Below, one piece after another: positions 15,735 to 24,809 of a stretch of DNA of 64,000 nucleotides (the first letter of the stretch is position 1; each line of letters begins with the position of its first letter). Origin of the DNA: Arthrobacter sp. M4 (lineage in GTDB: Bacteria > Actinomycetota > Actinomycetes > Actinomycetales > Micrococcaceae); assembly GCF_020251205.1 (NCBI RefSeq), contig NZ_JAIWYX010000003.1:1-64000 (forward strand), written 5' to 3'. The position numbers and the translations under genes were made by a program. The notes under the pieces are model-generated. The model did no database searches. It was not told the DNA's origin and was given only the letters and a program-made list of their open reading frames with translations.

Positions 15735-17894
15735 GTGAGAATCGATAGAAAACGGATTGTGCGCCATCACAACCCCGTCATCATGCAGCCGCACCCCGTC
15801 AACACCCTCAGCGTCGGCAACGGTGACCTCGCGGTGACGGTCGACATCTCGGGCCTGCAGACCTTCCCGGAGTTTCATGACCTCCAGCCGGATCCCCTGC
15901 GCGTCGTCGACGACGGCAGCAAGGGCCTGCCCGAACAAGGGGAACGCCCGTTCAGTCCGGACGACTTCCAAATCCCCTTGCGCACCCAATCGAGCTGGGG
16001 CTGGTACACCACTCGCAGCGGGCGTGACTTCTCGCTGGAGGAGGCCATCACCGAGCACCAGACCCCGCGCGGGCCGGTACCGTACCTCGACCGCATGGGG
16101 CTGCAGCGCGCGGGCGATCCGATTCCCAACGAACTGGCAGCCGCCGCCTGGTTCGCCTACAACCCCCGCAGGATGCATCTGGGCCGCCTGACGCTCGACG
16201 CGAGGCCTGCAGGTCCGGCTGTCGGACATCCAGAGGAGTTGGATGGCGCCCGGGCCGAACTCGACTTGTGGTCCGGGACCGTGGACGCGCGTTATCGCCT
16301 CGACGGAGTCCCCGTCGAAGTCACCACCGCAGCCGATCCAACCGTCCACCGCTTCGCAACGAGAATCCGATCGGAGCTGCTGCGCAAGGGGCTGGCGGTG
16401 TCTTGGGTCTTCGACCCACAGCGTGATGACCTCGCCCCCTTCGAAATGCCGGTGCACGACAGCGTTACCTGGGACAAATGCTCTCCCGGGACCTGGCTGG
16501 CCAGCAGGGCCGTGGAGTCGACAACGTACACGGTCCAAGTGGACACAACGGGTGTGTTGAGCCTGCACGACGGCGGTACCCGCGTGATGGCAGTAACTGA
16601 CCAGGACGAACTCGAAGTTGTCGTCACCCTCCGTCCCGAAACCCGACGCAGTGCCGATCACACTCCCTGCACCTTCGCTGCCGTAAGCACTGCCGCCGCC
16701 GCATGGTGGGAGGACTACTGGCTCAGCGGAGCGGCCGTAAGTTTCAGCGGAAGCACCGATGTCCGTGCCGCCGAGCTTGAACGCCGGGTTGTTCTCTCCC
16801 AGTACCTCCTCGCCGTCAACAGTGCCGGCGCAACACCGCCCGCAGAAACAGGGCTGACCTACAACACCTGGTGCGGAAAGTTCCACCTGGAAATGCACTG
16901 GTGGCATGCTGCCCATTTTCCCTTGTGGGGGCGCGGGGCACTGCTCGAACGCAGCCTCGGCTGGTACCACAGCGCCCTCCCCGCGGCCCGGGAAACAGCC
17001 CGCAGCCAGGGGTACAAGGGCGCCCGATGGCCGAAGCAAACTGACCCGTCAGCCCGCGAATCGCCCAGCCATATCGGCGTATTCCTGGTCTGGCAGCAGC
17101 CCCACTTGATTCACCTGCTCGAGCTGCTCTACAACGAAGGACGTCAGGACGGATTCCTGGAACAGCACTACCCGTTGATAGAAGCAACCGCCGATTTCAT
17201 TGTCGACTTCGTTGAAGAGCGGAACGGCAGCTTCATTCTTCCGCCACCCCTTATTCCAGCCCAGGAAAGTTACCTCGTCGACCGGGAAACCAACACCAGC
17301 CCCACCTTCGAGCTAGCCTATTGGTGCTGGGCACTGCAAACGGCAAATGTGTGGCGTCAGCGCCTGAACCTGCCTTTCCGCGAGGACTGGGACCTGGTAG
17401 GGCGCGGAATGCAGCGGCCCCAGCTGATGCCCGACGGAACCTACGCCGCCCTGGCCACGATGCCCTACCTTCTCCGGAAGGACCATCCATCCATGCTCAT
17501 GGCGCTGGGATGGTTGCCCGATACCGACATCATCGATGCGCAGGTCATGGGCGCAACCCTGGACTCCGTGTGGCATAACTGGGATCTGCAAACCAGCTGG
17601 GGATGGGACTACCCCGTCATGTCCATGACGGCATCACGGCTGGGCGACATCGAAAAGGCACTTGGGGCCCTACTCCTTCCGTCGCCAAAAAACCAATTCC
17701 TCAGCAACGGCCACAATCCACAGATTCCGGGCTTCCTCACGCTTTACCTGCCGGCCAATGGTGGTCTGCTCGCGGCTGTCGCACATATCGCCGCTGCCAT
17801 CGACCGTGGCGCCGTACTCCCGCCAGGCTGGAGCATGGCCGCGGAGGGCTTCACCACCCTGCCCCGCTTCAGCGGCGCCACCACATTTGTCTGA
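15735..17894 (+). CDS. glycoside hydrolase of the six-hairpin (alpha/alpha)6 type, GH65/GH95-like
   Basis: A 719-aa cytoplasmic protein (no signal peptide). The N-terminal ~280 residues form a beta-sandwich-like region (TLSVGNGDLAVTVDISGLQ near the start, as in GH65/GH95-type proteins). After a helical linker comes an (alpha/alpha)6-barrel with aromatic-rich motifs: TYNTWCGKFHLEMHWWHAAH, KGARWPKQTDP, SHIGVFLVWQQPHLIHLLEL, SPTFELAYWCWAL, and WDLQTSWGWDYPVMSMTA. The exact CAZy family and specificity are not clear. It begins with GTG 15735 behind an AGGAG sequence and is followed after 46 bp by the GH42 gene, so both probably act on the same imported oligosaccharide. Confidence 0.8.
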   Translation: MRIDRKRIVRHHNPVIMQPHPVNTLSVGNGDLAVTVDISGLQTFPEFHDLQPDPLRVVDDGSKGLPEQGERPFSPDDFQIPLRTQSSWGWYTTRSGRDFSLEEAITEHQTPRGPVPYLDRMGLQRAGDPIPNELAAAAWFAYNPRRMHLGRLTLDARPAGPAVGHPEELDGARAELDLWSGTVDARYRLDGVPVEVTTAADPTVHRFATRIRSELLRKGLAVSWVFDPQRDDLAPFEMPVHDSVTWDKCSPGTWLASRAVESTTYTVQVDTTGVLSLHDGGTRVMAVTDQDELEVVVTLRPETRRSADHTPCTFAAVSTAAAAWWEDYWLSGAAVSFSGSTDVRAAELERRVVLSQYLLAVNSAGATPPAETGLTYNTWCGKFHLEMHWWHAAHFPLWGRGALLERSLGWYHSALPAARETARSQGYKGARWPKQTDPSARESPSHIGVFLVWQQPHLIHLLELLYNEGRQDGFLEQHYPLIEATADFIVDFVEERNGSFILPPPLIPAQESYLVDRETNTSPTFELAYWCWALQTANVWRQRLNLPFREDWDLVGRGMQRPQLMPDGTYAALATMPYLLRKDHPSMLMALGWLPDTDIIDAQVMGATLDSVWHNWDLQTSWGWDYPVMSMTASRLGDIEKALGALLLPSPKNQFLSNGHNPQIPGFLTLYLPANGGLLAAVAHIAAAIDRGAVLPPGWSMAAEGFTTLPRFSGATTFV

Positions 17895-17940
17895 CCCCCG
17901 GCATACCCGGCCTATCAATCCAGTTATCAGAAGGGCAACC

Positions 17941-20049
17941 ATGCGTTCCGCATTCTCCACCACCCCGTGGTACGGCGGTGACTACAACCCGGAGCAGTGG
18001 CCGGAGGAAATATGGCGTGAGGACGTGCGCCTCATGACCCGCGCCGGAGTCAACCTTGCAACTGTAGGAGTCTTTTCCTGGGCAATGCTGGAACTCCAGG
18101 AAAACCAGTACGATTTCGAATGGCTCGACCGGGTCCTCGACGGACTGCACGAACGGGGCGTGAAGGTCGATCTTGCCACCGCCACTGCATCACCTCCACC
18201 CTGGTTTTCCCTGGCCTATCCAGAATCTCTTCCGGTAACGGCCGACGGCATCCAGTTGTCCCCCGGCTCACGCCAAACATATTGTCCAAGCTCCCCCGCC
18301 TACCGTTCCGCCGCAGGCCGACTCGTTCGGATGCTGGCCGAACGGTACGGCAACCATCCAGCCCTGGCCCTATGGCATATCAATAACGAATACGGCTGCC
18401 ACATCGCCCGCTGCTACTGCGACACGTCCGCCGCAGCATTCCGACGATGGCTCCAGCACAAATACGGCGACATCGACGGACTCAACCAGGCGTGGGGCAC
18501 CGCCTTCTGGTCCCAGCGCTACGGGTCCTTCGCCGAGATCCTGCCACCACGGACCTCGCCGGCGCACCCAAACCCTACCCAGCTGCTGGACTTTGACCGG
18601 TTCAGTTCCGACGAACTGCTTGCATGCTTCCTGGCCGAGAAAGCCATCCTGCGCGAAGTGACGCCCGAGGTACCCGTGACAACGAACTTCATGGGCCTCT
18701 TCCGTGGTGCAGATTACTGGCAGTGGGCTCAACACCTCGATGTCATCTCGGATGACCTGTACCCCGACCCCGCAGATCCCGACGCGCCGATCACCGCGGC
18801 CATGGCCCGTGACCTCATGCGCTCCTTGGGCCAGGGCAGGCCCTGGATCCTGATGGAGCAAGCCACAGGCGCAGTCATCACCCGGCCCGAAAACGCAATC
18901 AAGGCACCAGGCCAGATGCGCGCACTGTCCTATCAGGCCCTGGCCCGCGGCGCCGACGGTATCCTCTTCTTTCAGTGGCGTCAGTCCGCAGCCGGCGCGG
19001 AGAAGTTCCATTCGGCCATGCTGCCCCACTCCGGCACCGACACCCGTGTGTGGCGCGAAGTCGAACAACTCGGACACGAGTTGAACCAGCTGGGCAAGGT
19101 CATGGGCCAACAGGTCCCGGCTCAAGCCGCTATCGTCTTGGACTGGGACAGCTGGTGGGCCATCGAACAACGCGGGCAACCGGTGCAATCCGCCTACCTC
19201 GCCCTGATTGCGCCGTGGCACGCCGCCCTGACCCGGGCAGGCGTCGTCGTCGACTTCGTCCACGGCGACGAAGACCTCACCGGATACCCTCTGGTCGTCG
19301 TCCCCAACCTGCTCGTGGCAACGGACGCCCAGCTCGAGGCCCTGGACGCGGCGGCCCGGTCCGGATCGACAGTGCTCGTCACAGCCCAATCAGCCATCCT
19401 CGATCAGTCCCTGCACGCCCGCCTCAACGGCTACCTGGGCAAGCTGCAGCAAACCCTCGGGATATGGATCGAGGAATTCGCCCCACTTGCAGGTGCCTGG
19501 CAAAGGCCCGGAAATGTGCCCGTCAGGCCGGAGACGACCATTCGCCCAACAGTTGAAGTGAGCGGCGACGTGCTCCCTGACGGCCGTGCTACCGGACTGG
19601 AGTGGACAGAAGCCATTCGCATCCACGACGCAGAAGTCAAAGCCCGCTTTGCACACGGGCCCCTTGAAGGGATGCCCGCACTCACGCGTCGGGCAACAGG
19701 GAACGGCGCAGCCTGGTACCTCGCCACCCGCTTCGAACCAGATGCACTCGCACACCTGGTGGATACCCTCCTGGCCGAGGCCGGCATCACCGGCGAACCC
19801 GTCATCGGGGCAACCGGCGATACCGGGTGGGTTGAGACGGTCCGCCGCGGCGAACTGACCTTCGTCATCAACCACAGCACCGCGCCGGTCACCCTGACTG
19901 CCCAGGGCAAAGACATGCTGAGCGGACGAACGGCAGCCGACATGGTCCTCGAACCCCAGGGCGTCGCCATCATCGAGCAGGAAACAGCCGCCCCCGCTGC
20001 ACAGGAGGCACCCCTACTTAACGCAGGAAGAACTGGGGAACCGACATGA
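17941..20049 (+). CDS. GH42 beta-galactosidase
   Basis: A 702-aa family 42 glycoside hydrolase. It opens with the signature WYGGDYNPEQWP, a metal-site-type Cys cluster is partly present (RCYCD), and both catalytic residues are visible: acid/base Glu150 in NNEYG and nucleophile Glu306 in WILMEQATG. The trimerisation/Rossmann-like middle and C-terminal beta domain follow. The ATG at 17941 gives the usual N-terminus; the longer frame upstream overlaps the preceding gene and is not used. It is cytoplasmic and would release galactose (or arabinose) from small oligosaccharides taken up by the downstream ABC importer. Confidence 0.93.
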   Translation: MRSAFSTTPWYGGDYNPEQWPEEIWREDVRLMTRAGVNLATVGVFSWAMLELQENQYDFEWLDRVLDGLHERGVKVDLATATASPPPWFSLAYPESLPVTADGIQLSPGSRQTYCPSSPAYRSAAGRLVRMLAERYGNHPALALWHINNEYGCHIARCYCDTSAAAFRRWLQHKYGDIDGLNQAWGTAFWSQRYGSFAEILPPRTSPAHPNPTQLLDFDRFSSDELLACFLAEKAILREVTPEVPVTTNFMGLFRGADYWQWAQHLDVISDDLYPDPADPDAPITAAMARDLMRSLGQGRPWILMEQATGAVITRPENAIKAPGQMRALSYQALARGADGILFFQWRQSAAGAEKFHSAMLPHSGTDTRVWREVEQLGHELNQLGKVMGQQVPAQAAIVLDWDSWWAIEQRGQPVQSAYLALIAPWHAALTRAGVVVDFVHGDEDLTGYPLVVVPNLLVATDAQLEALDAAARSGSTVLVTAQSAILDQSLHARLNGYLGKLQQTLGIWIEEFAPLAGAWQRPGNVPVRPETTIRPTVEVSGDVLPDGRATGLEWTEAIRIHDAEVKARFAHGPLEGMPALTRRATGNGAAWYLATRFEPDALAHLVDTLLAEAGITGEPVIGATGDTGWVETVRRGELTFVINHSTAPVTLTAQGKDMLSGRTAADMVLEPQGVAIIEQETAAPAAQEAPLLNAGRTGEPT

Positions 20050-20181
20050 GCAGCACAGCCACCCCAGCCCGGCACTCAGGAGGGCCGGCGCCGCCGGTTA
20101 CTCGGCTTCACAGCCATCCAGCCGAAATCCCAGCATCCCGACCATCAACACCCATACGTCAATTTTCAAAGGTGAGAACAT

Positions 20182-21513
20182 ATGCGTAAAAGCAGCATTA
20201 CCTCAGCAACTCCCGGCCCAGTCCGGCGCCGGACCGTTACCGTCGGAACCCTGGCCGTCGCGGCTTCCCTACTGCTCCAAGGCTGCTCAGCCGGCAGCGG
20301 ATCCGCAGGCGGTTCCGGAGACAACTCTGGCCCGGTCGAATTGACGTTCCTGAACCAGTCACGAGGACAGGAAGCCGCCCTGAACCAGCTGGCCGAGCAG
20401 TACTCCAAGGAAAAAGGCATCAAAATCACCATCGATTCGCCCGGCCCAACAGATTACCTGCCCAAGCTGCAGGCCAAGGCGCAGTCCAAGTCGATGCCCG
20501 ACATCTACTCCTCATTCAACGCAGCGGATATGGCCCCCTTCTACAAGGCCGGCTGGGCGATGAACCTTGAACCCGAGTTGAAAGGCGACTGGGGAAAGAA
20601 CTTCAGCCCCGCAGTCATCAAGATGTCGACGTTTGCCGAGGGGAACAACCTGGGCGTTCCCGCCGGAATCTACACCGCGCACTGGGAAACCCAGACATAC
20701 GGCCTCCTCGTGGACCCGGCAGCCACCGGCATCGATCCTGCGGCTCCTCCAAAGACGTCCGACGACCTCATCTCAAAGCTCGCCGCCGGAAACAAAAACG
20801 GACAGGGAACCTTCGCCGTCGCAGCCTCGCTGACACCCCAGCTCATTCAGGGTTTCGCCTCGAACTGGCTGACGGACGAGGAAATTTCAGCGACCTACGA
20901 CGGCAAAGCCAGTTGGAAGTCAGATGGCTGGCGCAAGGCCTTCCAACTGCTCGTGGACATGAAAAAGGCCGGTGTTATCGCCAACGGCTCCCTGACGGGC
21001 GGTCAGAACGACAACCCAACCGTCGAATCGTCATTCTTCAGCAAGCATGAAGTGGGAGCCGTCTTCGACGCATCCCCCGGCGTCTCGGTCGGATTCAAAA
21101 CCGCGCCCGACTACAACAGCTTCATCTCCCTGACTCTTCCGCCAGCTGCCAACGGCAAGCTTGCACCCCGATCCCCAGGGCTCCCAGGAAAGGGAGCAGT
21201 GGTTAACCCCAAGGGCAAGCATCCCAAAGAAGCGCTTGAGTTCGTCAAGTGGCTTACTGAGCCTGCACAGCAGAAGGTCTTCGCCGAGGTCGGCCGTATT
21301 ATGCCAACAAACCCCGCACTTCTGGCCAACGGGACTCTTTCTCCGCAGCTTGCAGGGTTTGGAACAGCAGTCAAGGACATGCAGGTCCTGCCCAATACGT
21401 TCAAGACCAACGTCAACACCGCTATCGTCCGGGACGCGCAGGGACTGGTCCTGGGCGAGCTTACAGTCGACCAGGTCCTGGATGACCTGCAGCGTGCGCA
21501 GGACAAGAGCTAA
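20182..21513 (+). CDS. sugar ABC transporter substrate-binding lipoprotein
   Basis: A 443-aa exported lipoprotein: positively charged N-terminus with RRR, hydrophobic stretch and lipobox LLLQGC with the lipidated Cys at residue 35. The mature part has the family-1 extracellular solute-binding fold (ELTFLNQSRGQEAALNQLAE, later PGKGAVVNPKGKHPKEALEF and a C-terminal helix). It captures an oligosaccharide outside the membrane. It overlaps the first permease gene by one base, so they are translated together. The ligand is probably a galactoside, given the GH42 gene upstream. Confidence 0.9.
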   Translation: MRKSSITSATPGPVRRRTVTVGTLAVAASLLLQGCSAGSGSAGGSGDNSGPVELTFLNQSRGQEAALNQLAEQYSKEKGIKITIDSPGPTDYLPKLQAKAQSKSMPDIYSSFNAADMAPFYKAGWAMNLEPELKGDWGKNFSPAVIKMSTFAEGNNLGVPAGIYTAHWETQTYGLLVDPAATGIDPAAPPKTSDDLISKLAAGNKNGQGTFAVAASLTPQLIQGFASNWLTDEEISATYDGKASWKSDGWRKAFQLLVDMKKAGVIANGSLTGGQNDNPTVESSFFSKHEVGAVFDASPGVSVGFKTAPDYNSFISLTLPPAANGKLAPRSPGLPGKGAVVNPKGKHPKEALEFVKWLTEPAQQKVFAEVGRIMPTNPALLANGTLSPQLAGFGTAVKDMQVLPNTFKTNVNTAIVRDAQGLVLGELTVDQVLDDLQRAQDKS

Positions 21514-22448
21514 TGCCAGCTCAACTTGCACCATCTGCCTTGCGGCGCTCCTTCCGGGCGCCGCAAGGCCGGGCGGATATCCGCAGGACGTTGCTCGGCC
21601 TGTTTTTCCTCTCCCCCGCCATCGTCCTGATCGCCACGTTCACCATCACCCCTTTCGCCCAGGCCATCCTCCTTAGCTTCCAAAGCTGGGACGGCGTCAG
21701 CCCGGACACCCCTTTTGTCGGGTGGGCGAATTACGAGTCGGTGTTTAAGAACGAGGCATTCTGGGCTTCGATGCAGAACGTCGCCGCCTTCGCCGTGGTG
21801 GGGTTCTTCGTCGGCAACGGCGTAGCAATCACCATGGCTGTGGCAGTCAACAACGTGATCCGGGGGAAAACATTCTTCCGGACAGTGTTCTACCTTCCCG
21901 GTGTCCTCTCCGTTGTTGTTGTCGGCCTCATCTTCACATCCCTGTTCTCACCTCAATCCGGGACCCTGAACCGCCTGCTCGACATCGCAGGGCTTGGTAC
22001 ACTGCAGCAAAACTGGCTAGGCGACCCGGCCATGGCTTTGCCCTCCGTCATTGCGGTGTTCATCTGGTTCCACTGGGGCTTCGGCTTCCTGCTCTTCCTT
22101 GCCGGACTTCAGGACATCCCCCCGGAACTTTACGAAGCTGCTGATCTAGATGGCGCCAGGACATGGGCGAAGTTCCGCTACATCACGTGGCCCCAGCTCG
22201 CTCCCGTTACCACCATCGTCAGTCTGCTGACCCTACTTGCGGCCCTGCAGGTTTTCGGCACCGTTCAAGTGCTCACCAACGGAGGACCCGGCTACCACAC
22301 CATGGTGCCCACGCTCCAAATTTATTCAGAAGCATTCACAAATCATGAGTACGGCAATGCCGCCGCCATGTCAGTCGTCTTCGGCGGAGCCCTCGTTCTG
22401 CTGTCACTGGTTCAGCTCACCGTCTCGGCAAGGCGGTCCAGGGCATGA
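21513..22448 (+). CDS. sugar ABC transporter permease (MalF/UgpA-type)
   Basis: A 311-aa inner-membrane permease with six predicted membrane helices and the cytoplasmic coupling motif with the EAA loop (YEAADLDGARTWAKFRYITWP). The family hallmark FLSPAIVLIATFTITPF is near the N-terminus. It forms a heterodimer with the next permease. The start overlaps the end of the binding-protein gene. Confidence 0.93.
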   Translation: MPAQLAPSALRRSFRAPQGRADIRRTLLGLFFLSPAIVLIATFTITPFAQAILLSFQSWDGVSPDTPFVGWANYESVFKNEAFWASMQNVAAFAVVGFFVGNGVAITMAVAVNNVIRGKTFFRTVFYLPGVLSVVVVGLIFTSLFSPQSGTLNRLLDIAGLGTLQQNWLGDPAMALPSVIAVFIWFHWGFGFLLFLAGLQDIPPELYEAADLDGARTWAKFRYITWPQLAPVTTIVSLLTLLAALQVFGTVQVLTNGGPGYHTMVPTLQIYSEAFTNHEYGNAAAMSVVFGGALVLLSLVQLTVSARRSRA

Positions 22449-22479
22449 CAAGCAGCCAACCATCTGAAGGAAGCTACAA

Positions 22480-23388
22480 ATGACCGTTAGAAGCACAGAG
22501 CTTGCGGACCATCGAAATCATATACCCATCGATGCACCCAGCGGGGATCAGGTGCCCGTCCGCCGGCGGCGCATCCGCGCCGATCGCATCGGTCTCTACG
22601 GGCTGCTGGTCGTTGCTGCGCTCCTGGCGCTGTTTCCCCTCCTCTGGATGGTGTCCGGGTCCCTTCAATCCTTGGACGAGCTGCTCGCGGGAAAGAGCCT
22701 TCTTCCCCTGAACCCGAAATGGGGAAACTATGTCACGGCCTGGGTACAAGGCGACCTTGGCATGTACCTGACCAACAGCATCACGTACACCCTCGGGGCA
22801 GTCGCCGGGATCCTCGTGGCATCAAGCATGGCCGGCTACGCTCTGGCGCGACTGGATTTCTGGGGAAAGGGTATCTTCACTTTCATCATTCTCGCGGTCA
22901 TGATCATTCCAGCCCCTGCAATGTTCCTCGCCCAATACAGGTTGTTGACTGACCTCGGGCTCACGAACAGCCGGCTCGGCTACGTCCTGATCCTCATCAC
23001 ATCGGGGATTCCGATGGGCACACTGATCATGCGCAGCTTCTTTGCCAGCCAACCCAAAGACCTCGAGGAGGCTGCCGCTCTCGACGGCGCCTCTGCCGTC
23101 AGAATCTTTGCCAGTGTCATCCTGCCCCTTGCTAAGCCAGGCCTCGCGGCAGTGGCAGTGATCCAAGGGCTGGCCGCATGGAATGAGTACCTCATGGCCC
23201 TCGTTCTCTTCGACGACAATTCGCTCATGCCCATTCAACGCGGTCTAACGAGCTTCGATTCGGCGGAAACACCCCAACAACAAATTCTTCTGGCGGCAAC
23301 AGCCATATCCATCGTTCCCGTCATCGTGTTTTACCTGCTGGCGCAGCGGCACATTGTTAAGGGCATTGGGGCAGGTGCCATCAAGTAA
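22480..23388 (+). CDS. sugar ABC transporter permease (MalG/UgpE-type)
   Basis: A 302-aa partner permease with six membrane helices, a charged N-terminal cytoplasmic tail (VRRRRIRADRIG) and the coupling loop LEEAAALDGASAVRIFASVI. Preceded by a GAAGG ribosome binding site, 31 bp after the first permease. No ATPase gene follows; importers of this class usually share one MsmK-type ATPase encoded elsewhere. This ends the operon; downstream DNA is decayed. Confidence 0.93.
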   Translation: MTVRSTELADHRNHIPIDAPSGDQVPVRRRRIRADRIGLYGLLVVAALLALFPLLWMVSGSLQSLDELLAGKSLLPLNPKWGNYVTAWVQGDLGMYLTNSITYTLGAVAGILVASSMAGYALARLDFWGKGIFTFIILAVMIIPAPAMFLAQYRLLTDLGLTNSRLGYVLILITSGIPMGTLIMRSFFASQPKDLEEAAALDGASAVRIFASVILPLAKPGLAAVAVIQGLAAWNEYLMALVLFDDNSLMPIQRGLTSFDSAETPQQQILLAATAISIVPVIVFYLLAQRHIVKGIGAGAIK

Positions 23389-23639
23389 CCAGCGTTTGCA
23401 CCGACTCCCCTATCCAGGAGCAGGACATGGATGCGTAGAGTCGCGATGCCCCTTCACGGGGTAAGAGCAGTAAACCGACCACGTCAGGCATGCTTCCCGA
23501 GTGTTGTCAGAATAAGGTCAAAATCGCGGTTTCTGAGCACACCTTCGACAGGGTCTTGGACTTCAATCTGACAGTTTGGTTCGTTCGCGGTGAACACCTC
23601 CAAAAGACCTCGACCAACTAACCACCAGGCAATCTGATT
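23389..23639. other. non-coding stretch after the sugar operon
   Basis: No open frame or clear terminator is seen. Part of it may be the extreme 3' end of the ATPase remnant that follows. Confidence 0.4.
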
Positions 23640-24320
23640 TGCGGATCACGTCAAGCCCGGGAATGGCAGAGTCGACTTTGCCGTGACCGGCTCACTTAAC
23701 GAGTCCCGCAGCCAGTAGCCGGGTACTTGTATTTGGCCGCAAGCGTTGACCGCGAACCGGTGCGCTGGATCAGGACTGAGGCCGTTGTCGGTCCGTCATC
23801 CATAGCCATGACGTGCAGGAAACTCGAGGTCCTTCGCGGATGCTGTAGCCAAGGCTGCTTCGATGACAACGCCTTCGTTGCGGCGGATGGCTGCTGCTAT
23901 GGCACGGTCCACGGCGGATGCTGAGAGGGACGGGTGTGATTCTCGGCTTCCCTCCACAGGAAGTAGCCGACCAACTGAATGAGGAATGGGTAGCCGTAGC
24001 CGCCGGTGGCTACCGCGGCCCGATGCACCAGGTGAATTTGGGTGAATTTGGCTTTCCAAGTGAATTTGGTCAACGAGGGACTGGCGCCCGCGCCAGCGCC
24101 CCGTTGGTCCATCTTGCACCGCACGCCGTCCGGTTCGGAAGCTGATATTTTTGCGGCGGCGTCGTCGCCCCGAATCGACCTCTTCGAGCTGCTTCGGGCT
24201 GAAGACCGAGCTTTTGAGGCGATGCTTGATGGTTGGCGGGCGCAACTGAAACAGCGACGGATCGGCTACCGATGCAACCCTTGGGCAGACGATGGCCCAA
24301 CGGAACCTCTGGAAAACCAC
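23640..24320 (-). pseudogene. remnant of an AAA-type ATP-binding protein
   Basis: Minus-strand peptides in changing frames assemble into the C-terminal part of an ORC1/AAA-like ATPase common in actinobacteria: GGYGYPFLIQLVGYFLWREA, then SASAVDRAIAAAIRRNEGVV, then LHVMAMDDGPTTASVLIQRT, then GHGKVDSAIPGLDVIR. A stop codon and at least three frameshifts intervene, and the P-loop region is missing. The parent family couples an ATPase to a winged-helix DNA-binding tail. Confidence 0.6.
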
Positions 24321-24445
24321 CGAGGAGCGCTCCCAAGCTGTGGCTGCCGGAATAAGGAGTCAAAAGACATCCGGCCGCAAGCCGGCCTGTGCTTACTCGT
24401 TTCATCCGGCGGAAAAGGGGACGGCTGGAAACTCTAGTCCGGTTG

Positions 24446-24598
24446 CTAACCGGCCGCGGCGCTCATCGCCCGCTTTGCTGTCGTGACAACCCCGGTTGGG
24501 ATATCGCCGCGCAGGACTGCGTCGAAGTTCTGCCAGACGGTCGCGATTCTGCGCTCGACGTTTTCCCAGCCGACGCCTGCCATGTGTGGCGGCAGACT
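24446..24598 (-). pseudogene. C-terminal remnant of a D-2-hydroxyacid dehydrogenase
   Basis: The minus-strand peptide SLPPHMAGVGWENVERRIAT, then VWQNFDAVLRGDIPTGVV, resembles the C-terminus of D-isomer-specific 2-hydroxyacid dehydrogenases (the PHxAG catalytic-His region and the closing helix). The nucleotide-binding domain is absent; upstream codons in this frame belong to other sequence. Confidence 0.5.
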
Positions 24599-24809
24599 AC
24601 CTGCTCCATAAATTTGTGCATGCCGGCTCCCTCCTCCTTTCATTCTTCTCATGGCCTGAACCGTGGAACTTCGCATGACCGGGCGGTTCCCGCCCGCTCT
24701 GGTGTCCGGAAGCGGACCGGCGTAGCGTCGAGTGCACCGACGGGCGTGACGACGCAGGCTGATCCGCGGCCCCAGTCGCACGGTGACAATCGGCTGTGAG
24801 GAGCCGGCA

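Noticed and set aside
20046..20187. A 46-codon frame starting ATGA-overlapped with the GH42 stop
   Set aside because: Pro/Ser-rich without motif; it runs into the start of the binding-protein gene and has no homologue I recognise. Could be a leader peptide but unsupported.
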